Source: Ectobius pallidus (taxonomy: Eukaryota > Arthropoda > Insecta > Blattodea > Ectobiidae). Taken from it: a DNA stretch of 64,000 bases. The translations under genes and the position numbers were made by a program. How positions within the stretch are numbered: the first letter of the stretch is position 1; every line of letters begins with the position of its first letter. The notes under the pieces are model-generated. The model saw nothing but the letters and a program-made list of their open reading frames with translations. It ran no database searches and was not told the DNA's origin. The stretch covers positions 48,092,502-48,156,501 of the forward strand of contig CAXKWD010000008.1 of NCBI GenBank assembly GCA_964059195.1. The letters are read 5' to 3'. This document shows, in pieces, positions 10,523 to 21,668 of this stretch.

Positions 10523-12315
10523 CAGTGATGGGAAAATTACAAAAAAATAGTAATTGGGCTGAATTACAATTACTTGAGAAACATTTTACTTAATTACAAT
10601 TACAAATTACTTTTTGAAAAAGTAATCAGTAAAATTACAATTACAATTACTTTACAAAATGGCAGTACCTAAAAATTCCTTCATTTTGGGGGGCACAAAA
10701 AAGTAATCAGTAAAATTACACTTACAATTACTTTACAAAATGGCAGTACCTATTTTTGGGGGGTGGGGGGGCACAAGACCATAAACTATCGGGCCATTCA
10801 GTGGTAAAGCAGCTTGGGACGTTACCAAGTCTCAAATTATTAATGAACAAACAAAACAAAAACACATCAACACCAATATTTCCAGACACATTGAATAACT
10901 TTTGTTAATATTACCTCTAATTTGGATATTAGTTGCAAAACAGTAAAATGATGAAGATATAGCTAGCGAGAATGAGAAGCAAGTTTCAAAATACACTTAA
11001 TTAAGAAATGTTCTTACTGAAACATTTAACTGAAAAAAGTTATAAATGGGAAGAAATAGATACTTATTTCTTTTCCCACAGCTTACAATATTATGCATAA
11101 TCTTTAAACGTCAAATAATGAAAATATACATAGTTATTCCAATGCCATTTTTAAAATGTCTGATGTTATTGCATACCGAACACCGTTCTGTCTGCGCATG
11201 ATGCTTTCTGTGCGTTCCTTTAAGTCCGCTTAAAAATGACTTAATACGAGTATAAAGCGTGGGAAGCTTAATACTCGTTATTGTGCATCTTAATATTTAA
11301 AATTTTCCGGCAGAGGACCCCCGAAGGACCTACTTCCAGACCCCCTGGATGTTATAACCCCCCATATGGTCGGCCTGGTTACGCCTATGCTCGCAGTGGC
11401 GGACGCAGGGGGGATACATCCCCCCCCCCCGAAATTTGAAAAAAAGGTTATATATGTACCCTGAGTGGTCAGTTTTATAAACTAATTGTAATGTAAGTTA
11501 ATTTTTTGTAGTATTCTTTATACCTAATCAAATCCCTCCCCCCGAAAAAAATTCTGCGTCCGCCACTGAATGCTCTGCAATTAACTTTGAAGTTGAGGTT
11601 AGTTTGAGCTTAGTATTATGCTGTGGAACACATAACCTTCTTCTCAAAGAAAGGGATATAAATAAACTTTATAGGCTGAGAACAGCAATTTTCATTTCTT
11701 GAATAGGTCTTCAAATAAATGGAAACCATACAGAAATCTAATTAAATGCAGTATCACTCCACGTAAATTTCTCTGGCTGTGGTCGCCATTGAAAAAAAAA
11801 ATACATTCGACTTCCGCTCATCTCAGCTGATGTCGCGTTGCCACGTTTTTCCGGAGAAATGCTGACTTGCCATGTCGAATGTCGCGTCGCTGCTTCATTC
11901 GCTACAGTTTCGCTGCAGCAAACTAAAGTGTAAAAAAGAACGACTGATAGTCCATGCAGCAAAACCCGTAAAGCCAGAACTGACATTGCCTCACCACTGC
12001 TGCAGCGACCATACAGCGATGCTGGAACAGCTGTAAAGCACTTTACGTTCGCTTTAAAAAGAACGCTAAATTCACTGCCGCTCCAGCTACTGCCAGCGAG
12101 TAGAAGAAAGCAACATTGCCAAATTCGCAATTCGATACTTTTCGATTACTAAAATGTAACGATTACTCAAATGTAACGATTACAATTTTATTTCCAGAAG
12201 TAAATTACGAGTAAAAATTACATTTTTTAAAAAGTAACGATTACAAGTAAATGGGACCAAAAAAGGAATCGTTACTGCAATCTGATTACTTTTACTCAAT
12301 TACTTCCCATCACTG
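10523..12315. mobile_element. non-autonomous hAT element
   Basis: It starts CAGTGATGGGAAAATTAC and ends with the inverse (CTTCCCATCACTG). The 8-bp duplication ATAATAAA flanks it exactly (10515-10522 and 12316-12323). Subterminal regions are full of AATTAC/GTAATT words, as in other hAT elements with this end. There is no transposase. The interior (11738-12130) is GC-richer with an open minus-strand frame that resembles nothing known, and a smaller MITE is nested at 11394-11568. Confidence 0.8.
11394..11568. mobile_element. short MITE nested in the hAT element
   Basis: CAGTGGCGGACGCAG at the left and CTGCGTCCGCCACTG at the right are a perfect 15-bp inverted repeat enclosing 175 bp. Flanks TATGCTCG and AATGCTCT look like a mutated 8-bp duplication, which fits a hAT-type MITE. 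It contains a C-run and no coding sequence. Confidence 0.75.
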
Positions 12316-12599
12316 ATAATAAAGTCAATATATTTTAGTTTAACTACAGGCCTAGAGTTCCCCATGTAATAGCATGAAATATATATTAATAATTTAATTT
12401 TAATGCACAATATTTTAAAGTAAATGCTTAACACTACCTTGTAACAAATTTCAGTTCACATGATACTTGTGAATTCTGGATTTGTAAGATGATGTTATGT
12501 TTATAAGAATATTTTTCTCTAAGGTACAATATGTTTTATTATTATAACCAAAACCATTTATGTAAGTGACTGTTAGTGTAATATCATTATTAAGTGCCA

Positions 12600-13330
12600 A
12601 TATGGTACTTTATGAGATTGTGTGCAGGACGGGAAAATGTCTGTCCGTGTGTCCGTAGCGTGATAACTCTAGTTCGCTCTATCGGATTTTCATAAAATAT
12701 GGTATACGCATGGAAAGAAACCTATTGATATTGGATCAAATCAGTTGACCGGTACCAGAGTAAATCCCAATTTAGTGCCTATTTTATGGTAATATATTAG
12801 AAAGAATTTATATCAAATGCAAATCAGTTATCGTGACAACATATTCTTTTACAGTGTTCATATATGGCTTTGGAAGTTGCAATACAGTTAGCTATGACAA
12901 ATAACACTATTCCTTCACATATGCTTATGAAACTAGACCGTTCAACTGAGTAAGGTGGCCAAGATGGTAACATCTTGACTGAGCAAGGTGGGGACTCGTA
13001 TTCTGGAGGTCCCTGATTCAAGTCCCAAGGCCGGGCAATTTGAAATTTTTTAAATTTTTATGTGAGTGTGCGACTGTCAAGATATCACAAATCTGTATAG
13101 TTCTGTTGATGCTGGACGATTTTCATCTAATTTTTTTTGTTTTTTTTTTAACTAGACCTCTGTTCTTCTGCAAGCCCTGCATAATGAATCAATCTGAGCT
13201 TAACTCTGAAATCAATTTAAAAAACCTATTTTCTGAAAATCATAATTGCAATTATAACTGATTAAACAAAAGCATTCTAGCACTTTGTTACATCAGCTTA
13301 CCTGATTTTATTTATTTTCTAAATTGTATG
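12600..13330 (+). repeat. dispersed repeat with tRNA-like segment, copy 1
   Basis: The block aligns by eye with 24646-25140: shared words include CCAATTTAGTG, ATTTTATGGTAATATA, TACAGTTAGCTATGACAAA, AACTAGACCGTT, and near the end TAACTGATTAAACAAAA and ACCTGATTTTATT. It includes the tRNA-like stretch listed separately. This looks like a short interspersed or composite element, with no coding potential. Confidence 0.6.
12950..13037 (+). repeat. tRNA-like (SINE-type) segment, degenerate
   Basis: GTGGCCAAGATGGTAAC resembles a pol III A box and GATTCAAGTCCC, about 70 bases on, resembles a B box. The stems needed for a folded tRNA are not visible, so this is a tRNA-derived repeat rather than a tRNA gene. 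A better-preserved copy is at 24960-25035. Confidence 0.5.
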
Positions 13331-13790
13331 TAGAATGAACAACTAAACTTTAACATTCTTGTGTATCCACTCGGAATTCACCCTTACCAACGGGCAGGCC
13401 CGTTTTCAAGGAATAGGCTAGAATTTCTGTGGTAGGTTAACCTCGCATCCTTCCACATATCCCTTAGATGGGGCTCAACTAACAGCTGAGAATTAGTCCC
13501 TTTTCATATGCATGCACACATATTATTGTTTTATTGCTGATTCACTACAATACACTACAGAGGCCTTTAGGGTTCTGGAGCTTGAGACTCCCAGATGTTT
13601 AGGCAACAGGCACATCTAGGTGGGAACGTTGTCAGTCTACAGCCCTAGCAATGGTCCTGCTCTTTGCTAATTAGATCAATTGAAAGATCTCAATCAGTTC
13701 ATGGGGGACTGAAGCTGCAACCTTCCAGTTTGATGTGTGGTGCACTAATGCGTATCTCACATAACTTTATTAACTATAAATGAGAAGAAA
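13331..13790. other. no gene recognised
   Basis: Moderately GC-richer sequence with several words that look repetitive (AACGGGCAGGCCCGTT is a near-palindrome at about 13399). It lies just downstream (on the minus strand) of the exon-like segment at 13796 and is probably intron with old repeats. Confidence 0.35.
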
Positions 13791-13795
13791 ATTAC

Positions 13796-14024
13796 CTGTG
13801 AAGATACCTTTGTGCCATTTTAAGACAACTAGTTTCATGCACAGAAATATATGAATGTTCAGATCATCTCTCTTGATAATAGCTGAATTCAGTATCATAT
13901 TAAGGTCTTCCTTCAGTCTTATGAGGCAACCTTCTTTTTCTTCATTAGTAAGATCTGGATCCATGAAAATTTTATCATCTAAGGTAAGATAACTCTTCAG
14001 GAGATCAATTAAAGTATAATGACT
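13796..14024 (-). CDS. internal exon of an unidentified host gene
   Basis: On the minus strand the acceptor ATCATTTCAG precedes base 14024 and a donor CAG/GTAATT follows 13796 (an alternative AAG/GTATCT would end the exon at 13808). The frame between is open for 76 codons: SHYTLIDLLKSYLTLDD near the start, then DPDLTNEEKEGCLIRLKEDL, ending around LVVLKWHKG. It looks alpha-helical and unrelated to mobile elements. The exon starts in phase 0 and exits in phase 1. The product is not recognised. It may belong with the minus-strand segments at 5.7 and 25.7 kb, but phases require extra exons between them. Confidence 0.5.
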
Positions 14025-14556
14025 CTGAAATGATAAGCAAATTAAGTATTCAATATTACATTTTGGGACTCAGGAAACATAGAGTAGGGATACAGAAAAT
14101 AAAACAATATCAAGTCAACTTTGAAACATGCCAGATGAAAAGGAAGGGAAAAATCTTATGTGAAACACTCATATGATTTTTCTCCTTCCTAACAAAGAAT
14201 GTACAGTCGAGTGCATGGAAACTTTCTGACGCTCCTGGTTTTTTCTAGTGTTTTTCTTCATGTAAAGTTGGCACTGAATCTCTGTATCATCTGCGTTTCT
14301 CTTCAGCCCTGGATATGAAAGTTCATGGAAAGTTGGCATTGAATCTCTGTATCATCTGGTTCCACGCCAGTCCTCCGGTGTACTTTATACTAAGATTTCA
14401 CTGTATACTGAAATGCTCGTTATGACAGAGTTTCAATTAAACAAAAAATAAAATTAACGATAACAGAAGCAGAAAGTATCTCCATATTGTAAATAATATA
14501 CTAGTAGTTAACATACAGCATGTATTTGATTATAACTGCAACATTATACTCTAGAC

Positions 14557-14935
14557 CAGTGGTTCGGTGGGTTGCGAAAAGGGCGAGAAAAATTAAACGT
14601 GTTTTCAATATAAGGAAAGAGTGTTTTGTTTAATTTAATTTAATTTAATTTGTAACTAAAAAACAACAGTTTCACAAATCTCATAATTTTTTTTAAAAAT
14701 AAAATGTAGGCTATTAGTTGGACAAGGTTCTTTATTGAAATAAACTTTACCATTTTTATTTCAACTGTGTTTTCTCAGCAGGACATTTGAACACAATAAA
14801 ACTATTGAAAGGCATATGAAAAACATGTGCTGTATTTTATATAGCCTATATTGGTTATCATTATGTAGTAATGGGTTGCGAAAAAAATTTCTAGATGAAG
14901 GTGGGTCCCAGGACAAAAAAGTTTGGGAACCACTG
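14557..14935. mobile_element. hAT-type MITE (379 bp)
   Basis: Ends are CAGTGGTTC and GAACCACTG, flanked by a perfect 8-bp duplication CTCTAGAC (14549-14556 and 14936-14943). The interior is AT-rich with a TTTAA-repeat patch at 14631-14650 and no coding sequence. CAGTGGTTC ends with 8-bp duplications are common among animal hAT MITEs. Confidence 0.85.
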
Positions 14936-15097
14936 CTCTAGACAGACACCAGAATGACTGAAATCGAAATTAACAGAAACTGATACTAAATAAAAAAAAT
15001 AACAATAAAGGCAATGAACAAGTCCTGGATTTGGTAATAATCTGAAGTTACGCTTTAAAAATATTTAATTATCATTATAACAAGATAAAAGGTGTTA

Positions 15098-15131
15098 TAT
15101 TTCTTCATCATCATCGTCATCATCATCATAT
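15098..15131. repeat. (TCA)n microsatellite
   Basis: A run of TCATCATCATCGTCATCATCATCAT, interrupted once. Confidence 0.85.
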
Positions 15132-15195
15132 TCTGTCTGCACTTAGGGTTTAGGCACTTCTGCCTGCTCCGTCTTCACATTCTACAAGGTCTAAT

Positions 15196-15846
15196 CTTTT
15201 TCAAGGTCCGATCGCTCACAAAATGAAAACCACAGTGAAAATCAAAACTGTTTTATTTAAAACATGTAGATGCACCTTCCAGCTACTTTTCTACATAGTC
15301 GCCACTCTGAATGAGACAGTTGTCGTACCATGGTACTAACATAAACATGCCTCGAACAATAGTCTCCCACCAAGTGTGAAGGGCATATTGTCATTTGATT
15401 TCTGCATGCTGAGGGGTGCAATGCAGCCAAAATTCATCGACGAATTAGTATAACTTGGGAACAAGACAATCGTTGACACTTGCTTCCTTCCCTGGCCGCC
15501 TGCATCATGAACGTTGGTGTGTAGTGCTTCAAAGTTCCTGCATCATTGTCGCACTTTGCTGTCACTCATGAAAGTCTGACTGTACACATTACTCATTCGT
15601 TGATGAATTTCGGCACTGCCCCCCTCAGCAAACAGAAATCGAATGACAGCTGCACTTCACAGTTGAAAAGAGACTCTATTATTCGAGGCATGTTTACGTT
15701 GGTACCATGCTAGGACAAATGTCTCAATCAGAGCGGTGATTATGTAGAGAAGTAGGTGGAAGGTGTACCTAATGTTCCAAATAAAATAGTTTTGATTTTC
15801 ACTGTGGTTTTCATTTTGTGACCGATCAGCCTTGAAAAAAAAAAAT
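15196..15846. mobile_element. near-palindromic mariner-like foldback element
   Basis: The left and right halves are inverted copies over roughly 250-300 bases each. 15196-15360 pairs with 15690-15846 (shared CACAAAATGAAAACCACAG and AACATGCCTCGAA), and 15385-15470 pairs with about 15590-15660 (GATTTCTG..TGCTGAGGGG). Only about 100 bases at the centre do not pair. TACATAGTCGCC-like words are typical of mariner ends. There is no transposase frame. It looks like an inverted duplication of one mariner end that could fold into a long hairpin. Confidence 0.65.
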
Positions 15847-16215
15847 AGCCCTCGTATTAATTACTTCCATCATCTTATTGGATACCCTACATATCTTCTT
15901 CCACGATTGTATTTCCTAATCAAAACTGGTGTTCTTTCATCTCTCATTTGGTCCATATGTTCTTTCCAATTCTGTTTATTTTCTTCTATTTTGTTTTGTA
16001 ATTTATGTATGTTTAATTCTTCTCTAATTCTTTCATTTCTTATCTAATCTTGTCTTGTGCATCCTTTAACTCTTCTTAAAAACCTCATTTCTGCTGCCTG
16101 TATTTTGTTTTTATCTTTTACTTTTAATAATCAGGATTCACTTCCATAAATGAGCATTGGGACTGCCACAGTTTGATAAAATTTTAATTCTGTTTCTTTT
16201 CTAGTTAATTGTTTT
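15845..16215 (-). pseudogene. LINE (RTE-like) RT C-terminal remnant
   Basis: Read on the minus strand with a few stops, the sequence gives the typical C-terminal part of an arthropod LINE reverse-transcriptase protein: FYQTVAVPMLIYGSES, KIQAAEMRFLRRVKGCTR, REELNIHKLQNKI and W-HM-QM. The catalytic RT motifs lie upstream and are absent. This is a dead, 5'-truncated fragment with a (T)n/(A)n junction at 15836-15846, where it meets the palindromic element. No function is expected. Clade assignment (RTE/BovB-like) is from motif memory. Confidence 0.6.
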
Positions 16216-16693
16216 GGTAATTAATAGTGACCTTTGTAACGTTGTGGATTTGAACTCGCCTTAATATGCGGAAGAGTATGAAGCCGCGAAGCATGTGATG
16301 AACTTCGAGTGTATTTGCAGTGAGTTACAAAACATGTATTGAACATAAAAAAAAGTGTTGTAAACTGTTACATCATCAGAAGTATAAACTGTTATGAAAT
16401 GATCATTTGGTGAACTCACTCTCTGGTCAGGAATAAACTGTTATGCGTTTGCGCATGTGCAAGAAGTTTGAATTTTTCAAGTGCTTTGATGACCGTTAGA
16501 GGAGAGTGATGGGGAAGTTACAGTTGAGAAGAGTGAGTTACGGGTTGGCAGTTACCAATTACCAGTTAGGAGTTAACGAGAGACAGTTCGAAGGAAGAAG
16601 ACAGTTCGAAAAGAGAGTTGTAGTTGGGTGAGCAGCGGGCTCCCTACTGCAGGGATGCCTTGGCCCGCAAAAGTGAAGTCTTTGAAATAGGCA
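16216..16693. other. GTTA-rich non-coding sequence, possibly LTR-like
   Basis: No gene. From 16500 to 16620 the words CAGTTAC, CAGTTCGAA and GAGTTA recur, a style often seen in the transcribed part of insect LTRs. The same texture resumes after the hAT insertion at 17635, so 16.2-19.8 kb may be one older element, but no paired LTR or coding region was found. Confidence 0.3.
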
Positions 16694-16701
16694 GTTATGA
16701 G

Positions 16702-17626
16702 TAGGGACCGGATTCTTAGGTTTTTACCTATTTTTTTCCTTACTTCCAAAACAAAAAGCGATCATACGCTTTTTCAAATCATGTCCATAGGATTCACCCA
16801 CATTAATTCTGTGGCACCTAAAAATACCTAAATGGGGTATAAAAACCTAAATATACCTAAACGGGATATAAAACCTAAAATATCTAATTTAGGCTACTTT
16901 TTGTCTTTTTTATTAAATTTGTCAGTTGAGAAATCGATATTTTGCGGAGAGACAATAATTTTTGTCGGGTTGAAATTAATACCACCAGCGTTTCGTTCAA
17001 CCCATTGTCGTCTAGCATGGACAGTATGAAGAGAGAAAGTGTGGTCACAGTGTGAGCTTTAAGAAGATGTATTAATTATGTCGAAACAAATGAAATCGAG
17101 TTTATCACGGCAGTGGATTGGCGACGACCTGAATTTCACTACAGATGGCAAAGTAATATTTTGTCAAGCCTGCCAGAAACACGTAAGTCTTATTTACCTT
17201 TCTAGAAACGGGGGAAGTTTTCGTTTCGCACCTATGACGTCATGTGAGGTTGAAAGGACATTTCCTGCCTTCTAAGAGATAACAGGAAGAACATCACTGT
17301 TGAGAATCTTGAAAGATATTTAGTGATATACTGTAACCAGGAAATGTGAGGCAATCTTATTTTCACTGCTTCTTTTGATTGTTTATGCTTTCTTTCTTCA
17401 ATTGTCTATAATATTGTCCTAAAGCAAGTTTACACAAATTTAAGTCAGTTTTGTTAAGTTAAACTTTACAAGTATTATGTATTGAATCCTATGTAGCACA
17501 TTCAGATTTATTAAACCAATTATTCTACCCGAAAACGATATTTTTGACAAAAAACCTAAAAAAAACTATTTCACCTAATGGAAAACCTAAAACAATGTTT
17601 TTAAAAACCTAAAAATCCGGTACCTA
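16702..17626 (+). mobile_element. internally deleted hAT element
   Basis: Inverted ends read TAGGGACCGGATTCTTAGG (left) and, reversed, TAGGTACCGGATTTTTAGG (right). The 8-bp duplication GTTATGAG flanks them exactly (16694-16701 and 17627-17634). Internal ACCTAAA words repeat near both ends. The 925-bp element keeps only the two tips of a transposase gene. Confidence 0.85.
17078..17345 (+). pseudogene. hAT transposase, ends only (BED-like start, dimerisation end)
   Basis: The frame opens with MSKQMKSS and a BED-like finger half (FCQACQKHV). It soon reaches CEVERTF, the signature of the hAT C-terminal dimerisation region. After one frame change the normal ending follows (RDNRKNITVENLERYL). The whole catalytic middle is missing, so the gene is a deletion derivative. 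The pattern resembles CGGBP1-like hAT proteins. It could only be mobilised by an enzyme supplied elsewhere; whether the short chimeric peptide is made is unknown. Confidence 0.6.
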
Positions 17627-17634
17627 GTTATGAG

Positions 17635-18772
17635 TTACCAGTTGAGAGTTGGAAGTTACGGTTCGCAAAAGACAGTTCAAACTAGAAAGTTGGACGACGA
17701 GAGCGGTAAGTTGAGTTCAGAAGTCTTGGAAGGGGGAACCCTTGGTGAAAGGATAAATAAATAGAGTCAGAAGCAAAAATGGGATGTTCAAGGATGTAAA
17801 TAGCAGAATGGTATACTTTTTAGTGCATGAAGAGTGGACTGAGTTAATTTGCCAGTGGATATGCTCTCAAGAAGAGTGGTATGGGATATAATGCACCCGA
17901 TAATTGGTGGCTGAAGATATAAATAGCAGTTGGGTATACTCATTAGTACTGGAGAGTCGTATGAGAAACTTATATATCCAGGTTTGCAGCCAACAGAGTA
18001 CGGCTGAGAGGACAAGCCAATCTGACATCTACATATGGAGAATCATGCAGAGAAGTTTCAACAGTTCTTACACATCTTGGTTGGAACCAAGATATAGTCC
18101 AGCTTGGAGGGAAAGAAGATATGGAAATTGGGAGGCCGATTATCTGCCAAGTCAACCATCGTTGAAGAATGAAGAAGAACGAGATTGGTACACAAACAAG
18201 GTCAAGAACATCAGGTGTTCCAGGAGAAGAGAAGTCAAGTGTCGAGCAGAGGACACTTCTAAAGGATAAGAACCTACTAACAGACTTATATACTTAATTG
18301 TTTGAGTAATGAGAGTTCAGACTAGAGCTAAAGCCAATAAGCGTACCTTAAAAGAGTGAAGCTGGTAAATTGTTTGTCTATGTAGAGAGAATTTGACAAA
18401 ATTCAAATGGTTAATGAGAATATTGTTAACTAATTTATGAAGACCATAAGCTAGAAAAAACCATAAAGATAGTTGGTATAAGTTTAGGAAGTAATTTTGG
18501 AATGAGTACGGTTATGTAAAAGGACGAAAGTAAAAAGTTAATTGTACCCATGTTAGGTTAAAGAGTAATATGATGGTAGAAGTTCTTGCTGTAAAGAAGT
18601 ACAGTAGCTTGTCGAGTCAAGTATATAAAACGAAATTTTCTAGAAGAATAAGGAGGTGGAAAGAAAGAAACTGAAGTAAAGAAAAAGAAAGTATTCAAAT
18701 AAAATTGAATGAAGTAGATGAAATCCATTATTTAGATCTGAATATTAAATTTCATAACATTGTCTAATAAAA
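17635..18772. other. no gene recognised
   Basis: Purine-rich sequence continuing the GTTA/CAGTT texture of 16.2-16.7 kb. A 121-codon open frame at 17904-18269 has no recognisable motif and is likely chance. Confidence 0.35.
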
Positions 18773-18926
18773 ATGGGCTATGTAGGAATTTAGCGGTTTG
18801 GGTATAGTTTTGCTGAGCTAATAAAAATGTATTGATGAGCCGATATGGGCTATGTAGGAAGTTAGCGGTTTAGGCATGGTTGTGCTGAGCTAATAAAAAT
18901 GTACTGAGGAGCCGATATGGGCTATG
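18773..18926. repeat. 72-bp tandem repeat, two full units plus a partial
   Basis: Units starting ATGGGCTATGTAGGAA begin at 18773, 18845 and 18917 (spacing 72). Each includes TTAGCGGTTT, GCTGAGCTAATAAAAATG and GAGCCGAT. The first two differ at only a few bases. Related AGGCTATGTAGGCCTAG words follow to about 19020. Confidence 0.85.
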
Positions 18927-19840
18927 TATGAAAGTTAAGTGTAGGCTAGGTAGGCCTAGAAAAATACTTAACTCAAGTTGGAGGAAATTAAAGTAAAATG
19001 TAGGCTATGTAGGCCTAGGAGGAATAAAGGAATATAAGGGAATACGTTAGTTAGGAGGAATATATGGTATTTGGAGGAAAAAATAAAGGAAAGTTCTGAA
19101 ATAGGAAAATGCCGATAAAAACCTAATTGGTTGAACAAGGTGATTTAAAAGCACCAATGTGCCTGGGAAGGATATTATATTAGGCTGTAGGAAGTTTTAA
19201 TGAATTATAAATTTAGTATATGGTTAAGAGGACTGAGGTTTAAACTATTAGACTAATAGAAGGACTGTAATGCAACTATTGTGGTATATTGAATATTGTT
19301 TAACAGCGAATATGATGTGAGATAATTCTGTCTAACAGTGAATATGTTGTTTTAGAGGATATAGTGTGAGACATTCACAGTTGAAAAGAATACACTCTGA
19401 CCTCTTCATTGTATACTTGACTAAATGAAATGTAACCCCTATAATCCTACCGTCTCCACTGAGTGAAACCAAAGCATTGTATGTTAAACATGGGTAATTA
19501 TAAGAATTCCTTATATTGTTAAGTGGAGGTGGTGCTCTTGTTTATAAATTGTCCTCTGCTGTATTAAAGGATAGAAAGAAGTTATGGAATTGCCTGTAGT
19601 GAACTGGTGTAGTATGGAATGTTGTTTTAGTGAGAGTAACAGGTGCATAGAGTCCCTATTCTGAGCTACAAAGGAATTCTATAAGTCCTACCACATCACA
19701 CTCAAGTTAAAATCTCTTTAAGTGACTTAGAAAACTTCAATGCCCAGCACCACTCTAACACTCACTCAGAGACTACTGCAGTAACAGGAGAGTTTTTATC
19801 AAGGGAACAACAGGGAAAATAACAAGAAAAATTACAAAAG
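18927..19840. other. no gene recognised
   Basis: AT-rich sequence with no open frame of note and no identified repeat class. Confidence 0.4.
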
Positions 19841-19848
19841 GATATCCC

Positions 19849-20215
19849 ATGGGGTTGGTCCTTGGATTAGAATTCTGGGAGATTGAACTTGAACCTCTCT
19901 TGTATCTGCTAAGGTATCAACAGGAAATCTACAGCATGGTTGCATACCTGGATGACCTACTGATTCTGACAAAGGGAAACTGCAGGAGAAATCTTAAAAA
20001 TACATCTAATGAATCCTTGACAGTAGTAGACGACTGGTGTAAAAGGGCAACGCTGCAGATAGCACACAAGCCCACCTATTTGCTAATGAAAGGAAAATTG
20101 AGGAGAAATCATAAGGATCAATGTTAGCAGTACCTCAAGGTCTTGGAATTCACATAGATGAGACCCATAGCTTCAGAACCCACATGGAGATGGTACATGT
20201 AATTAACTGATAAAC
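19849..20215 (+). pseudogene. R1/jockey-type LINE RT fragment
   Basis: The plus frame encodes part of a non-LTR reverse transcriptase: MVAYLDDLLILTKGN holds the metal-binding DD (YLDD where YADD is usual), followed by ESLTVVDDWCKRATLQI and TYLLMKGKLRRN. In a shifted frame GIHIDETHSFRTHMEMV continues to about 20215. This order (catalytic box, helix-forming linker, KGKL, then G-x-D-x3-F-x-H) is the usual RT-to-thumb transition of R1/LOA-like elements. Both ends are cut off, so it is a dead fragment. Confidence 0.6.
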
Positions 20216-20312
20216 TTCATTTCCGTTTGTGGTAACTTAATGTAAGTGTCTTAATTGTTCCACCTTAAACCACAATACATTCAAGTTGCAGATAGTGTAA
20301 TCTGGATACACG

Positions 20313-20335
20313 GTGCCTAATATTTTATTAGGCAC
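20313..20335. repeat. short perfect hairpin upstream of LINE
   Basis: GTGCCTAATA, then a 3-base TTT spacer, then TATTAGGCAC: ten-base arms able to form a tight hairpin about 150 bases before the LINE ORF1. Its role is unknown. Confidence 0.8.
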
Positions 20336-20466
20336 GGTTTTATTAATAACAGTTGTAACTTAAACAGCTCAATACTATTTATTAAGTAATCAAAAGAAGT
20401 TGTCGAGTCAAGCATAAGAGTGGACGTGAACGGATGTGTAGTTGCTGACGCGGAGAGACACGGAAT

Positions 20467-21668
20467 ATGGGAGTGGATATTGTAACTCATCGCTTACGAA
20501 TAGGCTTGTTTAGTGCCTGCAGCAATCTTAACTTCAAATCAACAACAAACAATTATGGAGTAGTTAAGAATCGCTCAAGATCGAAATGGATTACTGGTCT
20601 CGTTCTGGCGATGTTGCTATTGATTGGAGGGATAGAACCGAACCCTGGCCACCAACTCAGCAGGAGGTCACAAAGGCGATCCAAGAACTGTGGACTAAGA
20701 TTTGTGAAAAAACTAAGAAATACCACGATACAAAATATGAAGCTTTAGGAAAAAAACTTGACCAAATGCAGGAGACTATTGATGACCTTCGACAGAAATA
20801 TGATAATATGAAGAAAGAACTGGATCATGTAAAAGAAGACAATAAGATCTACGAACGTAAACTTACATCTTTGGAGAAGGAATCGCGAATAAAAAATCTA
20901 GTATTTTTTGGAATTGAAGAATGGAGAGGTGAAAGGATAAAGGACTCAGTGCACTTAGTAGTAGATTTCCTAAGGAAAAATTTAATCATGGAAATAGAAG
21001 AGTGGCATATTGACACCGCGTTTAGGATTGGCAAGAGGGGTAGAAGACCACCGCTCGTGAAATTTACAAATATGGCAACTAAATTATCCATTTTAGAAAG
21101 GACTAAGATGCTAGCGGGCAGCCAATTCCGAATTCAACAGGACTTCCCACCTGAAATTAGACAGAGGAGAGCCGAACTATTGCCATACCTTCAGGATGCT
21201 CGAACTCGTGGACATCGGGCATATCTTAGAGGCGATGTGATTACTGACAATGGAAAAAGATTCGACTGAACATATTGCAAAACCCATGTTCATCTGCCGG
21301 ACACTCCTGGGCAACATAGCAAGGAACTTCCAGGAAATGAATCAGCTTTTCCTGGTATGCAGCAACACGACTCAGCACACCAGATGACAAGAGCTAACTT
21401 GAAGGACATGTGGACTTCTCATGATAACGCGAGTGACGTGCGTGTGTCTCAAGTTCGTAAGTGTAATAGTGATGACGCCAGTGAAACACCGATCTCCACT
21501 GCTAGCAATCATATGTCTTCAAATGCAAATATTAACCCCAGCCCACTTCAAGCTATATCGAGTCCCAGTGGCAGTCTGTTATCAATCCAGCCCCCAAATC
21601 AACGATATGATCTTAGAAGCTGGTGCACTCCCAACCCAGGTGAGGGTTCCCGTAGGTCTAGCAAGTAG
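20467..21668 (+). pseudogene. LINE ORF1 protein with 2A-like N-terminus
   Basis: The first part (from 20467) has a hydrophobic stretch and a 2A-like motif, LVLAMLLLIGGIEPNPGH. Just after it the frame changes and the main body continues (20586 frame to 21269): a long coiled coil (about residues 30-100, heptad-rich KKLDQMQETIDDLRQKYDN), an RRM-like region (NLVFFGIEEW) and a basic C-terminal part (PPEIRQRRAELLPYLQDAR), the layout of L1-type ORF1 chaperones. The same frame continues past a TGA at 21267-21269 to a TAG at 21666. ORF1 proteins coat LINE RNA. The final residue of the 2A motif is His instead of Pro, a change that coincides with the frame break. Confidence 0.65.

Noticed and set aside
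11738..12130. 130-codon minus-strand ORF in the non-autonomous hAT element
   Set aside because: No recognisable domain and no splice or promoter signal. It is likely an accident of a locally GC-richer interior.
12950..13037. Possible tRNA gene
   Set aside because: A and B boxes are recognisable but there is no acceptor stem or cloverleaf, and the same segment recurs in a repeat at 24960-25035.
17904..18269. 121-codon plus-strand ORF
   Set aside because: Trp/Tyr/Arg-rich composition follows the purine-rich sequence, and no family motif is present.
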